DNA of 64,000 nt, taken from NCBI GenBank assembly GCA_024239075.1, contig JANBVI010000074.1:153343-217342 (forward strand). The letters run 5' to 3'. This document shows positions 20,701-28,135 of this stretch, one piece after another. The translations under genes were made by a program, and so were the position numbers. Each line of letters opens with the position of its first letter. The first letter of the stretch is position 1. The notes under the pieces were generated by a model. That model saw only the letters and a list, made by a program, of their open reading frames with translations, did not search any database and was not told the DNA's origin. Origin of the DNA: Fischerella sp. CENA71 (GTDB taxonomy: Bacteria; Cyanobacteriota; Cyanobacteriia; Cyanobacteriales; Nostocaceae).

Positions 20701-20900
20701 TTATTCACGGAGCTACTGAACCGGGTTCAAGTGTTGCTGTTGCTGGTCATACCATTAAACTGAAACCAGATGGTACTTTCCACCTGCGTATTCCCTTTAC
20801 AGACAGTTTAATTGATTATGTTATGACCGCAACAAATGCTAATGGTGAGCGAGCTAAAACCATTCGTATGCACTTTTCTCAGGAAAATCCCGAAGAATAG
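17742..20900 (+). CDS. PstS-like substrate-binding protein fused by a membrane span to a DUF4912-type domain
   Basis: ATG at 17742 gives 1052 residues. A signal peptide (to about ...DFALAQ) precedes a phosphate-binding-protein-like domain (about 40-290, with GSNSMN, NGADKALQALQ and IDIAAISRGL). A transmembrane helix (about 370-392, WSLLALLLGASAGFLLWFL) ends in Arg residues, then comes a long Ser/Thr/Pro/Gln-rich linker with tandem repeats. The C-terminal 180 residues resemble DUF4912 (LTSRTPKWAYVSWQV, RLYDVTDIDL, ARSAPARVFSRP). I infer a periplasmic binding domain tethered to a cytoplasmic module. The ligand is not known, and no ABC phosphate transporter gene is near. Confidence 0.78.
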   Translation: MWQKEKKDNSIVSLALLLALATTPMAVSIVVSDFALAQSTNVPSFPLLKEVPSGTSVRIDGSNSMNMINQTMKTRFENQFPGVKVEVATNGADKALQALQAGEIDIAAISRGLTPEEKNQGLEQFRLRREKIAIIVGKDNPFKGNLTNQEFAKIFRGEITDWSEVGGAKGKIRVIDRPANSDVRQAFRSYPAFEKAKFTTGATATQLNEDSTVEVVKQLGKNGISYVLANQVSKLEGVRSLKVDRTLPSNSRYPFSQPLVYVYKKNPSLNVASFLGFVTNTPGEDAVEAARKIEADAIAAIVSADSQTATTTTSATTPPSTDTTSAANVSPTTVENNITTVQADTTNSSTLTSPVESNQTNPEQQVLFWSLLALLLGASAGFLLWFLRRGRPAVADAKVQTADVTIDSTPPASSSDVTTMLSQTTNVNSATQTTSGDVTQDANSIPSEQNTAKDLTPTVAASIAGATAIGTGSTLVSKWSEKNAEITVKDQDVANDQDVQTVVTDINHSSSSVQIPAADNSGLDLEAPVTVVNSSYPQVSPNGQIPSEPQPTLVQDNTQILSAQHSDVTEQMLSNGDDTEVKVPTQAPSVNIYSPLPDVWEDATIIQTPLPSPSQVTEVTSTQETPTVPQQSELELLDVTDVTSTQDTPTVLQQPELELLDVTEATSMQETPTVLQQPELELPDVTEATSTQETPTVLQQPELDLPDVTEATSTQETPTLLQQPDTNQQPLDLQTPSIVINTELPHLPDVWESTSIPQDSTVDSEIETAPQQPGVSKDLLDKVADTAEPSVNVTEAVAQTTPTPDPSATTSHPTEEVSSTVVGIGSWASIYGISNNQNQNPNSAQTQIGDNTNPVTTASATPENVESENIIVLTSRTPKWAYVSWQVSDEAKQALRSQGGSQLTLRLYDVTDIDLSYQNPVLVQQYECEETTEDRYVAIPTGDRNYMAEIGYTTADNNWLSLARSAPARVFSRPEKDFWFIADAELIIHGATEPGSSVAVAGHTIKLKPDGTFHLRIPFTDSLIDYVMTATNANGERAKTIRMHFSQENPEE
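19590..19915 (+). repeat. 69-bp in-frame tandem repeats in the linker
   Basis: About five copies of a 69-bp unit encode a 23-residue repeat (core DVTEATSTQETPTVLQQPE). The copies are close to identical at DNA level, so they are recent or kept alike by recombination. Copy number probably varies between strains and changes only linker length. Confidence 0.75.
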
Positions 20901-21012
20901 GGAACAGGGATTGGGGATCGGGGATTGGAGATTGGGAATTGGGAACTAGAATAGATTCTTAACTAATACCTTCAATCCCTGCTCCCTGCTCCCTGCTCCC
21001 TATTCTCTGTTC
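20891..21012. terminator. Inverted repeat between convergent genes
   Basis: A gggaacaggg motif at the end of the upstream gene pairs with ctgttccc at the end of the downstream gene. Between them lie ggggattggagattggg and repeated ccctgctccctgctccc text. The inverted repeat spans the gap between convergent stops and could act as a bidirectional terminator. It belongs to the same G-rich repeat class as the elements at 54-60 kb. Confidence 0.45.
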
Positions 21013-21896
21013 CCGGTTAATTCCAGATAAATATGTTCCAATCTAATTGGTTGCCGTGAGATAGAGTCAATATTAATACCATCAAAACGCGTGATAATAT
21101 CCTTTAACTCTAAATGCTCCGGCAACCAAAATGCTAAATCGCTACCATAACGCCGGGGTGTAAAACCACATGTAATACCCCGTGCGATCGCTTTTTCTGC
21201 TTCTGGAGTTTGTACTACTAAAATTTCTGTAGCTGGAATAAAGGTACGTAATTGTTCTAAACTACCTTCAGCTAAAATCTGTCCATTTTTTAAAATACCA
21301 ATTTTATTACACAGACGCTCTGCTTCATCTAATAAATGAGTAGTTAATAAAATAGTAATTCCTTGATTTTTTAATTGTTTAATTAATTCCCAAATCTCAT
21401 ATCGGGCTTCAATATCTAAACCTGTAGTTGGTTCATCTAAAATAACTAACTTCGGCTGATGTACCAAAGCTACAGCAATATTTAAGCGTCGCTGCATTCC
21501 GCCACTGAGGGTTTCTACCGGACTTTTAGCTCTATCTAATAAATTTACAGCTTGTAAGGTTGCTTGAATTTGTTTCTGTCTTTGGGTTTTATCTAAACCA
21601 TAAATTTTGGCAAAAAATTGGATGTTTTCTTCACAAGAAAGACCTCTATATAATAAATTTTCTTGGGGAGCAATCCCAATGAGTTTTTTAGTTGCTTCTG
21701 AAACGAACTGATGATTAACTTTGACTACACCGCTATCCGCTTTTAATAAATTACAGATAATATTAATTGTAGTAGTTTTTCCTGCTCCATTTGCACCTAG
21801 TAAACCATATATTTCTCCAGGAGCTACATAGAATGTTAAATCCTGAAGAACTTGCCTGTTTTTAAAAGACTTATTGAGCTTTTCTATATGAAGCAT
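21000..21896 (-). CDS. ABC transporter ATP-binding protein (DrrA/NatA type)
   Basis: ATG at 21896 gives 298 residues. Walker A is LLGANGAGKTTT, the signature is VETLSGGMQRRLNIAVAL, Walker B is KLVILDEPTTGLD, and the H-loop is LLTTHLLDEAERL. This is the ATPase of an ABC-2 type exporter. The C-terminal extension (about 220-298) is typical of DrrA-like subunits. It lies 121 bases downstream of its permease on the same strand and is probably transcribed with it. The substrate is unknown. Confidence 0.9.
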   Translation of the reverse strand: MLHIEKLNKSFKNRQVLQDLTFYVAPGEIYGLLGANGAGKTTTINIICNLLKADSGVVKVNHQFVSEATKKLIGIAPQENLLYRGLSCEENIQFFAKIYGLDKTQRQKQIQATLQAVNLLDRAKSPVETLSGGMQRRLNIAVALVHQPKLVILDEPTTGLDIEARYEIWELIKQLKNQGITILLTTHLLDEAERLCNKIGILKNGQILAEGSLEQLRTFIPATEILVVQTPEAEKAIARGITCGFTPRRYGSDLAFWLPEHLELKDIITRFDGINIDSISRQPIRLEHIYLELTGNRE

Positions 21897-22017
21897 ATTT
21901 AATAAATAGATACGCACAAATTAAAGATAATTAGTTAGGGTCGTGATTTGTTATTTTTAATTACCAATTACCCATTACCAATTACCAAATTCCTCGCTCA
22001 CAAAGAGATGAGGAATT

Positions 22018-22791
22018 TTAAAGTCTTCTTTCTAGCATTACCATTCTGCGATAAGAGAACCATCCACCCAAAATCATGATCAAAGTAAACCCTGATAAGA
22101 ACTGGAAGTTAGACGCAATATCTTCTATATTGTTCCCCTGTGTTGAGACTGCTAAAAGAGCTTGATTCATGTGATAAATAGGGTTGATTTTGGCAAGATC
22201 AAGTAATGCTTTTGGTAAAAAACGAATTGGAAAAAAAGCTCCACCCAAAATCAATAAAGGAACACCAAAAGCAGCTACCAGGGAGTTTACATCTTCAGTA
22301 CGACGCGCTAATTGAGTACCCAAAATAAAGCCTAAGCCAACATAAGCCACAATACTCATAAATATAATAATTGCACCCAGAAAGACGGAACCTTTAAACG
22401 TAGCACCCCAAAAAGCAGCAATAGTATAAATAATTAATGTTTGCCCAAAACCAATACAACTATGAGCTAAAAAAATCCCCACAAAATAGGATGTTCCACT
22501 CAAAGGTGAAATAAATAAACGTTTGAGTGTTTGCTGTTCTCTTTCTGAGACGACAGTTGCGACACTACCACCCAAACAGCTAAAAAATAGTGCTGCTCCC
22601 ACCAAAGTTGAAGGTGCAGCATATTCAAAACCTTGCTCTGTTGATAGTTTCATGCTTTCTGCTAACACAAATCCGTTGATCAGCAGAATAGAAATAGGAA
22701 AAATAATCCAAAAAATCAGGCTACGTCTTCGCCGTAATAGTTCAATTAAAATACGCTGAGTTACAGCGATCGCTTCACACCATAATTTCAT
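22018..22791 (-). CDS. ABC-2 type transporter permease
   Basis: The 257-residue protein has six predicted hydrophobic segments (for example IFWIIFPISILLINGFVLA and VPLLILGGAFFPIRFLP) in the ABC-2 permease layout. The loop with ERGQQTLKRL-like sequence (EREQQTLKRLFISPLSG) matches the family. It works with the ATPase encoded just downstream. Such two-gene exporters move drugs, lipids or polysaccharides; nothing here identifies the cargo. Confidence 0.85.
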   Translation of the reverse strand: MKLWCEAIAVTQRILIELLRRRRSLIFWIIFPISILLINGFVLAESMKLSTEQGFEYAAPSTLVGAALFFSCLGGSVATVVSEREQQTLKRLFISPLSGTSYFVGIFLAHSCIGFGQTLIIYTIAAFWGATFKGSVFLGAIIIFMSIVAYVGLGFILGTQLARRTEDVNSLVAAFGVPLLILGGAFFPIRFLPKALLDLAKINPIYHMNQALLAVSTQGNNIEDIASNFQFLSGFTLIMILGGWFSYRRMVMLERRL

Positions 22792-22938
22792 TTTGTTAAT
22801 TTATTTACAACTTTAAGTGTAAGTATTGTGAACAATACGACTAAGTAATCTGGCTTTGGTAAGCCAAAGATACCTTAAAGTTAGCACAAATGTTAAGTAA
22901 TGTTGCGGAGAAACGGCGTAAAGCTGTACGTTAATAAA

Positions 22939-22968
22939 AAGCCCGATCGCATGGAAGTGATCGGGCTT
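22939..22968 (-). terminator. Rho-independent terminator
   Basis: A perfect 10-bp stem (aagcccgatc / gatcgggctt) with a 10-base loop is followed on the minus strand by ctttttatta. It sits just after the stop of the minus-strand membrane protein gene at 23014 and probably ends that transcript. On the plus strand the T-run (cttcttttct) is weaker. Confidence 0.8.
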
Positions 22969-23013
22969 CTTTTCTCAGACCAAAAAAGTAAATAATCCTA
23001 AAATGAATTAGAT

Positions 23014-23388
23014 TCACTTTAAAGTATCTAAATCAAGAGATTGCATTCCTTGTCGTTGTACAAAAGCCATCATACTTCCCAACTGTAACCAAACTAAAAG
23101 CGAAGTCAAAATAGTTACAGGTACACCGACTGCATAAGCAAGCAAAGGTGGAAAACCAAATATTTCAAAACCAGAACACATAAATAATATGACACCGCCA
23201 GTTATTCCTAGAAATGGCACAGATAGTTGTTTAATCGACAACTGAGAATTGGATTTTTCTGCTCCATCACTCCGCCATTTGTTCACAATGATCTTTAGTG
23301 TTCCAGCTAATGCTACACCAGAGGTTAATGCAGCAAACAGACCAATAATTAATAGTAAATATGGCGGATGTGAAGGGTAGTAGTACAT
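23014..23388 (-). CDS. Small conserved membrane protein of unknown function
   Basis: The 124-residue protein has three hydrophobic segments (about 10-32, 55-72 and 78-105), separated by a basic loop (NKWRSDGAEK). GGAG lies 9 bases before the ATG. It resembles hypothetical membrane proteins of cyanobacteria, but I cannot assign a function. A strong terminator follows, so it is an independent unit. Confidence 0.65.
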   Translation of the reverse strand: MYYYPSHPPYLLLIIGLFAALTSGVALAGTLKIIVNKWRSDGAEKSNSQLSIKQLSVPFLGITGGVILFMCSGFEIFGFPPLLAYAVGVPVTILTSLLVWLQLGSMMAFVQRQGMQSLDLDTLK

Positions 23389-23583
23389 GAAAACTCCTGA
23401 TTGGTATGAATTTTGAAAAATGATTTTCCGATGTGTAGAAAGGTTGCATTACAACGTCTCTACAATTATTTCGCTGCGAAAATTATCTTAACATCAAGTG
23501 TATTAATCATTCTTTGAAGTATGTTGAAACCGACTTCAGTTCTGAGCCTGAAACTTTAGTTCCAGGCTTACTGTATCAAGGTT

Positions 23584-25296
23584 TCAAGGCTTCATACCAA
23601 AATTGGCGATCGCAGTTACCGAAGGTAATATTGCTGCAACTCTCTGTTTAGATAAGTCGCTCAAAACTCCGATTGCGACATCGAACAATCGATTTGGTTG
23701 TAAATCATCCTTGACTAAGTTCCACAAACGTTGGACTTCTTCGGTATGCAGGCGATCATCTTCAGTGAGAGCTAATACCAACTGTCGCCAGAGATATTTA
23801 CCTTCATCAGATAGAAGATATTCTAGTCCGAGTTTGGCTGTCGGTAAAACATCAAAATTATCATCACTACGAGCGATCGCAATCAAATTCTCTAACCGTT
23901 GCCATTGGAATTTACCATCTTTGAATAGCACTTCTAATAACCGTCGGCGCAATTGTGGAGATTCGCCGGTTAATAGACGTCTTGCTACGTAGGGATAAGC
24001 GACTTCCACAATTTTAAAGTTGGGGTTGAGGCTCAGAGCAATACCTTCTTGAGTCACCAAGGAACGAATAATTAAAGCAAACTTGGCGGGGACTCGGAAG
24101 GGATAATCATACATCAGTTGTGAGAACTGATCAGTGATGGTTTTGAAGTTAAAATCCCCAACGTTTTTGTTAATTGCATCGCCTAATGTTGCTTCTAGGG
24201 CAGGTACAATCGGACAAATATCTGTATCTGGGGTTAAAAATCCCAGCTTAACAAAGTCTGCGGCTAAGTCGTTGTAATCTTTGTTAACTAGATGTACCAG
24301 TGCATCTACTAGAGTTTCCTTAGTAGTTTCATTTAGCTGATCCATCATCCCAAAGTCAATGTAACCCATTTTACCATCGGGCATGGCAAATAAATTCCCA
24401 GGATGGGGGTCAGCATGGAAGAAACCATATTCTAATAGCTGTTGTAGACCTGAAGTCACGCCGATTTCGATGATTGCTTCCGGATCTAAACCCACTTCCT
24501 TGACTTTTTTGGTGTCGGTGAGCTTAAATCCATTCAGCCATTCTAAAGTTAAAACCCGTGTGGAAGTATAGCGCCAATAAATAGCTGGAACTTTCACACA
24601 TGGATCATTACGGAAGTTTGTAGCAAATTTTTCGGCGTTGCGACCCTCATTGAGGTAATCTATTTCCTCAAATAATTTGGTTCCGAACTCATCTACAATC
24701 AAACTCAGATCGTGACCTAGATTTAGAGGTAGCCAAGGAGCTAGCCAACCCGCAGCCCATCGCATTAAATAAAGATCGAGGGTAATCACTGGGCGGAGAT
24801 TTGGGCGTTGTACTTTGACTGCGACTTCTTCGCCACTGTGCAAACGACCGCGGTATACTTGACCCAAGCTAGCAGCAGCAACGGGACTAGGTGATAGTTC
24901 GCTGTAGATTTCCTCGACGGAACGACCTAGTTCGGTTTCAATGAGTCGGTAGGCGATCGCATTATCGAAGGGTGGTAACTGGTCTTGCAATTTTACCAGT
25001 TCTTCTAAGAAATCTTTACGTATTAAATCCGGTCGCGTTGATAAAGCTTGACCTACTTTAATAAAAGTCGGCCCCAAACGTGTTAATAACTCCCGTAGTT
25101 GAGCAGCTCGTTTGAGTTTGTTTTGCTCGACTTGATTTTGCCACTCATCCCACTTCAAACTCAAGATAAATGTGGCAAAAGACCAAATAATCCTTAGCGC
25201 CCGTCTCCAAGCAAGCCAAGGACGATAGCGGTAAAACTTTGCGATCTCATCAGGATCGTAGCGTCGATTATTTTGTTTAGGGGTTTGCAGGCTCAC
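23584..25296 (-). CDS. UbiB/AarF (ABC1) family protein kinase-like protein
   Basis: The 570-residue protein has all ABC1/UbiB motifs: LGPTFIKVGQALSTRPDL (KxGQ), ASLGQVYRGRL (Ala-rich loop replacing the Gly loop), VAVKVQRP (ATP-binding Lys), FHADPHPGNLF and GYIDFGMMDQL. The family are atypical kinases/ATPases tied to quinone and prenyl-lipid metabolism; cyanobacteria hold several copies. The start appears to be GTG at 25296, since no in-frame ATG fits the conserved N-terminus. It is monocistronic. Confidence 0.87.
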   Translation of the reverse strand: MSLQTPKQNNRRYDPDEIAKFYRYRPWLAWRRALRIIWSFATFILSLKWDEWQNQVEQNKLKRAAQLRELLTRLGPTFIKVGQALSTRPDLIRKDFLEELVKLQDQLPPFDNAIAYRLIETELGRSVEEIYSELSPSPVAAASLGQVYRGRLHSGEEVAVKVQRPNLRPVITLDLYLMRWAAGWLAPWLPLNLGHDLSLIVDEFGTKLFEEIDYLNEGRNAEKFATNFRNDPCVKVPAIYWRYTSTRVLTLEWLNGFKLTDTKKVKEVGLDPEAIIEIGVTSGLQQLLEYGFFHADPHPGNLFAMPDGKMGYIDFGMMDQLNETTKETLVDALVHLVNKDYNDLAADFVKLGFLTPDTDICPIVPALEATLGDAINKNVGDFNFKTITDQFSQLMYDYPFRVPAKFALIIRSLVTQEGIALSLNPNFKIVEVAYPYVARRLLTGESPQLRRRLLEVLFKDGKFQWQRLENLIAIARSDDNFDVLPTAKLGLEYLLSDEGKYLWRQLVLALTEDDRLHTEEVQRLWNLVKDDLQPNRLFDVAIGVLSDLSKQRVAAILPSVTAIANFGMKP

Positions 25297-25940
25297 TCCC
25301 TTATTTACCTCTTCATTTAAAATAAGAATTTGCTTTCTGTAAACCGGATATGGTTTCCTTCCAGCTCAACAAATACTTACCTGACTATTTCTCTGTAGCT
25401 TTGTAGAATTTAGTCAAGCTTTACTAAAAGTTACTTTGTTATCTTTTATTTTATATTAATACATAAAAGTATATATACTTATGACCAGAGAGATAATTTT
25501 TTGATGTTAGCCATCTCAACTATCTATCCAGTATTAATTTTATCGTGTAGTTCAGTCTGTCGTCATGAGAAAAACGCTTCAGTTTGCTTAGTTTTAGATT
25601 AAAATCTTTATCAAAGGGTTGAGTATAATTTAAAACTTTATAATAATCAAGTGAGTACTTGCACTTATGTATTAGGAAGATAAAACAAATTGAGATTTCC
25701 TGATCCCTGAATTTAGGGGCTTAAGGGATCAAAGTTAAACTTATCGCTCTCAAATTAATCTAACTAGCTATTTGATGAGAATTCCAGCGTTTTTAAAACA
25801 CGGGCGATCGCTTGTATCTTAGCTACGAGCATCACAATAGATTTACGAAGTTAAATCATATTTTTAAAGTTTTATTTAGAAAGATTATGAATTGCAAAAT
25901 AAGTAGATTTTGTTTAGTAATTGTGATGTTTATTTAGACT
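25297..25940. other. AT-rich intergenic region, no gene seen
   Basis: This 640-bp stretch is AT-rich with one HIP1 site near 25805. A short hairpin (tccctgaatttaggggcttaaggga) is visible at 25703-25729. No protein-like frame occurs on either strand. Confidence 0.4.
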
Positions 25941-26135
25941 CCTTGCAGCAACATCCGCCTCCACGTTTGGATGTTTCGCGCAGCCTGTAGCAACATCCAC
26001 CTTCCTTGCAGCAACATCCGCCTTCACGTTTAGGTGTTTCGCGCAGCCTGTAGCAACATCCGCCTTCCTTGCAGCAACATCCGCCTTCACGTTTAGGTGT
26101 TTCGCGCAGCCTGTAGCAACATCCGCCTTCACGTT
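25941..26135. repeat. 63-bp tandem repeat array 2
   Basis: Three copies of the 63-bp unit seen at 4694-4901 recur here in the same orientation with array-specific changes (aacatccgcc replaces aacttccgcc). On the minus strand one frame would encode a 21-residue Cys-rich repeat (GGCCYRLRETPKREGGCCCKE differs from array 1 by SS/CC changes), but that frame is bounded by a stop and has no start. The array lies about 290 bp beyond the DGR template repeat. Confidence 0.75.
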
Positions 26136-26422
26136 ATGTGTAAATTAAATTACAATAAGGTAGGTTGAAAACCCTTAACCTAAAGGCATGTCCATCCACC
26201 ACACTGGCTCACCTATCAAAATCAATTTGGTGAACTACTACTATTGCCAGGAGCCTGCAATTTTGTTTGTAGAGTTGAGCAACTGTTCGGCTTACACCTA
26301 CCAAGCTACCCAACTCAGGTTTATTTTCGGATACTGTTACCAGTATCACAGGAATAGGTCTGGACTCTTCTTCGGCACGCTCGACGCATTCCCATACGCC
26401 GACTCTGGCACAGAAGAGCGCT

Positions 26423-26548
26423 CGCAGCGGAAACAACAACCCGAAACCCGATGTTGTTGTTCCTATTGTCCGGATTGTCGTTGTTGTTACGACACGCAGA
26501 ACGGCAATTCCTTGGATTGTTGTTCCAGGAACCACCGCGCAGCATCCG
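26423..26548 (-). repeat. DGR template repeat (TR)
   Basis: The 126-bp block is a near copy of 28145-28270. Read on the minus strand it would encode [19 protein letters not shown] and then [11 protein letters not shown], with Asn (AAC/AAT) codons where the variable gene has diverse residues. All 19 mismatches to the variable repeat fall on template adenines; the other 95 non-A positions are identical. Of 31 template adenines, 19 are changed. The block begins 18 bases after the reverse transcriptase stop. This is the sequence that is transcribed and copied mutagenically in DGRs. The 235 bases beyond it (26188-26422) hold no gene I can support. Confidence 0.95.
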
Positions 26549-26566
26549 GAAGTGCCTACCCCTTCT

Positions 26567-27625
26567 TCACCCTCTCGTAAATACAAGAGATGCGAATATC
26601 TTTTGACGTAGCTGCCAACTATCTCCATGAGCAAGGTGAGCTTGCCAACTTTGAATTGAGCAATCCACGTCTTGAAATTCGATTTTACCTTGAGCATAGT
26701 CCCTTTGGAGCTGCTGTAATCTCCGCCGTCCCCTTCGCAAGTTCTCAGAACGTACTCGGATTGTATTTGGCAGAATACGAAATCCTAGAAAACTTGCCCC
26801 GTGTCGGGTTTCAAATAATTGGCTTTTCACTGGATGAAGCTTTAGCCTGAGATTAACCAAGTATTCTTCTATTGCTACTCGTGCTTCACTGAGAAATCCA
26901 TAATCATCTGCAAACAAAGCAAAATCATCAACGTAGCGGACATATTTTTTTGCTTTGAGTTGCTCTTTAATAAAGTGGTCTAAACTATTGAGGTAGACAT
27001 TCGCGAAGAATTGACTACTAAGGTTGCCTATTGGTAATCCTTTTCGGCGTTGTAAAGGTGATAATAAATTATCGCCAAGAAAATGTTCCATCACAGATTC
27101 TTGAGGATTACTCCTATTGATAATCGTATCTATTAACCACAAAGTATCGTCACATTTGATTTTGCGACGCAAAAGGGATTTGAGAATTTCATGGTCAATA
27201 CTGGGAAAATATTTCTTAATATCGCACTGCAAAATATAGCGACTAGAACGAGCAAAGCTAGTAAAGCGACGCAAAGCTTTGTGAGTACCAAAACCTAAAC
27301 GATTAGCATAGGAATCAGCAATAAAAGTTCTCTCGAAAATTGGAACTATGATATTGCACAAAGCATGATGTACTACTCTGTCTCGGTACGGTGCAGCAGA
27401 AATCAGGCGAGGTTTGGGTTCACAAATTTCAAAAGTTTTATAGCGTCCTGGGTGGTAAGTTTTTGATTCTAATTCACTCTTGATTTTTGCTAGTTTTGCT
27501 TCCCGGTTATAATTAAATTTCAAAATCTTCTCGCGAAATCGTTTCCCTCTTTGCGCCTGATGTGCTGCTAACACTAAATTGGCAAAATCTGTAATTTGTG
27601 GGTAAAGATTTCCGTATCGTTTCAT
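26567..27625 (-). CDS. DGR reverse transcriptase
   Basis: The 352-residue enzyme shows the retron/group II-like fingers-palm: [11 protein letters not shown] (catalytic Asp135), [16 protein letters not shown] (the DGR-type I/L-G-x-x-x-S-Q motif, residues 198-213) and [11 protein letters not shown] (catalytic Asp pair at 233-234). It has no N-terminal nuclease or maturase X domain. It would copy the TR RNA with adenine-specific errors. Its ATG overlaps the Avd stop by 4 bases (ATGA), so translation is coupled. TR follows directly. Confidence 0.95.
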   Translation of the reverse strand: MKRYGNLYPQITDFANLVLAAHQAQRGKRFREKILKFNYNREAKLAKIKSELESKTYHPGRYKTFEICEPKPRLISAAPYRDRVVHHALCNIIVPIFERTFIADSYANRLGFGTHKALRRFTSFARSSRYILQCDIKKYFPSIDHEILKSLLRRKIKCDDTLWLIDTIINRSNPQESVMEHFLGDNLLSPLQRRKGLPIGNLSSQFFANVYLNSLDHFIKEQLKAKKYVRYVDDFALFADDYGFLSEARVAIEEYLVNLRLKLHPVKSQLFETRHGASFLGFRILPNTIRVRSENLRRGRRRLQQLQRDYAQGKIEFQDVDCSIQSWQAHLAHGDSWQLRQKIFASLVFTRG

Positions 27626-27969
27626 CTGTTACCCTTTTGGCGTTGTTGTCTCATCCAACCACCCAGTTCATTACCAATTTCATTGATCAGTTGACCAGCA
27701 TATTCATATCGTCGCTCATCGAATTGTTGGAAATCAAATAATAATCTGGTTTGATGACGCAAGGTGTCTAACTTAGCGTTTAACAATTCGAGTTGAGGCA
27801 ACTTTTCTTGAGTGTATCGTGCTAAAATCAAGCCTTCCAGCAGGTCATAAAGTCCCGCTATCATTCTGTCCCCTAAAGTAAATTTATGTTTTCTGGGCAG
27901 ACGATTTAAAATCGGCACATACCATTTAATCAGGTCATAGGTCTTTTGAATAATCGGTAAATCTTGCAT
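27622..27969 (-). CDS. avd: DGR accessory variability determinant (Avd), four-helix bundle
   Basis: The 115-residue helical, basic-tailed protein lies between target gene and reverse transcriptase, as Avd does in many DGRs. Motifs [14 protein letters not shown] and [13 protein letters not shown] match the bAvd/four-helix-bundle family. Avd forms a pentamer that binds the RT and template RNA and is needed for mutagenic retrohoming. It overlaps the RT start. The gene is separated from the target by 166 bases that include a hairpin with a T-run. Confidence 0.9.
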   Translation of the reverse strand: MQDLPIIQKTYDLIKWYVPILNRLPRKHKFTLGDRMIAGLYDLLEGLILARYTQEKLPQLELLNAKLDTLRHQTRLLFDFQQFDERRYEYAGQLINEIGNELGGWMRQQRQKGNR

Positions 27970-28045
27970 TTTGTCAAAAACAAATTTTTAGTCTGTATAA
28001 TTGTCTTGACAAAATTTACCACTTCTTAGATACTATTGATAGTCG

Positions 28046-28081
28046 TGCAAAAATTAAAAAATTATCGACCGCCTTCGGCGG
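28046..28081 (-). terminator. Possible attenuator between DGR target and avd-RT
   Basis: On the minus strand the hairpin ccgcc-gaa-ggcgg is followed by tcgataattttttaattttt. It looks like a weak intrinsic terminator placed between the diversified gene and avd. It could lower avd/RT expression relative to the target. The stem is only 5 bp, so the call is tentative. Confidence 0.5.
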
Positions 28082-28135
28082 AGGGTAAGAGTAAAAGAAA
28101 AAGGGTAGAGAGCTAAAGGGCAAAAGTGTAAAGAA

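Noticed and set aside
4694-26135. CRISPR array as an explanation of the 63-bp repeats
   Set aside because: Units are contiguous without unique spacers and no cas genes are in the window.
26209-26697. Minus-strand frames over the template repeat that look like an FGE protein end
   Set aside because: This is the DGR template repeat, which mimics the target gene's 3' end. It has no independent domain or start.
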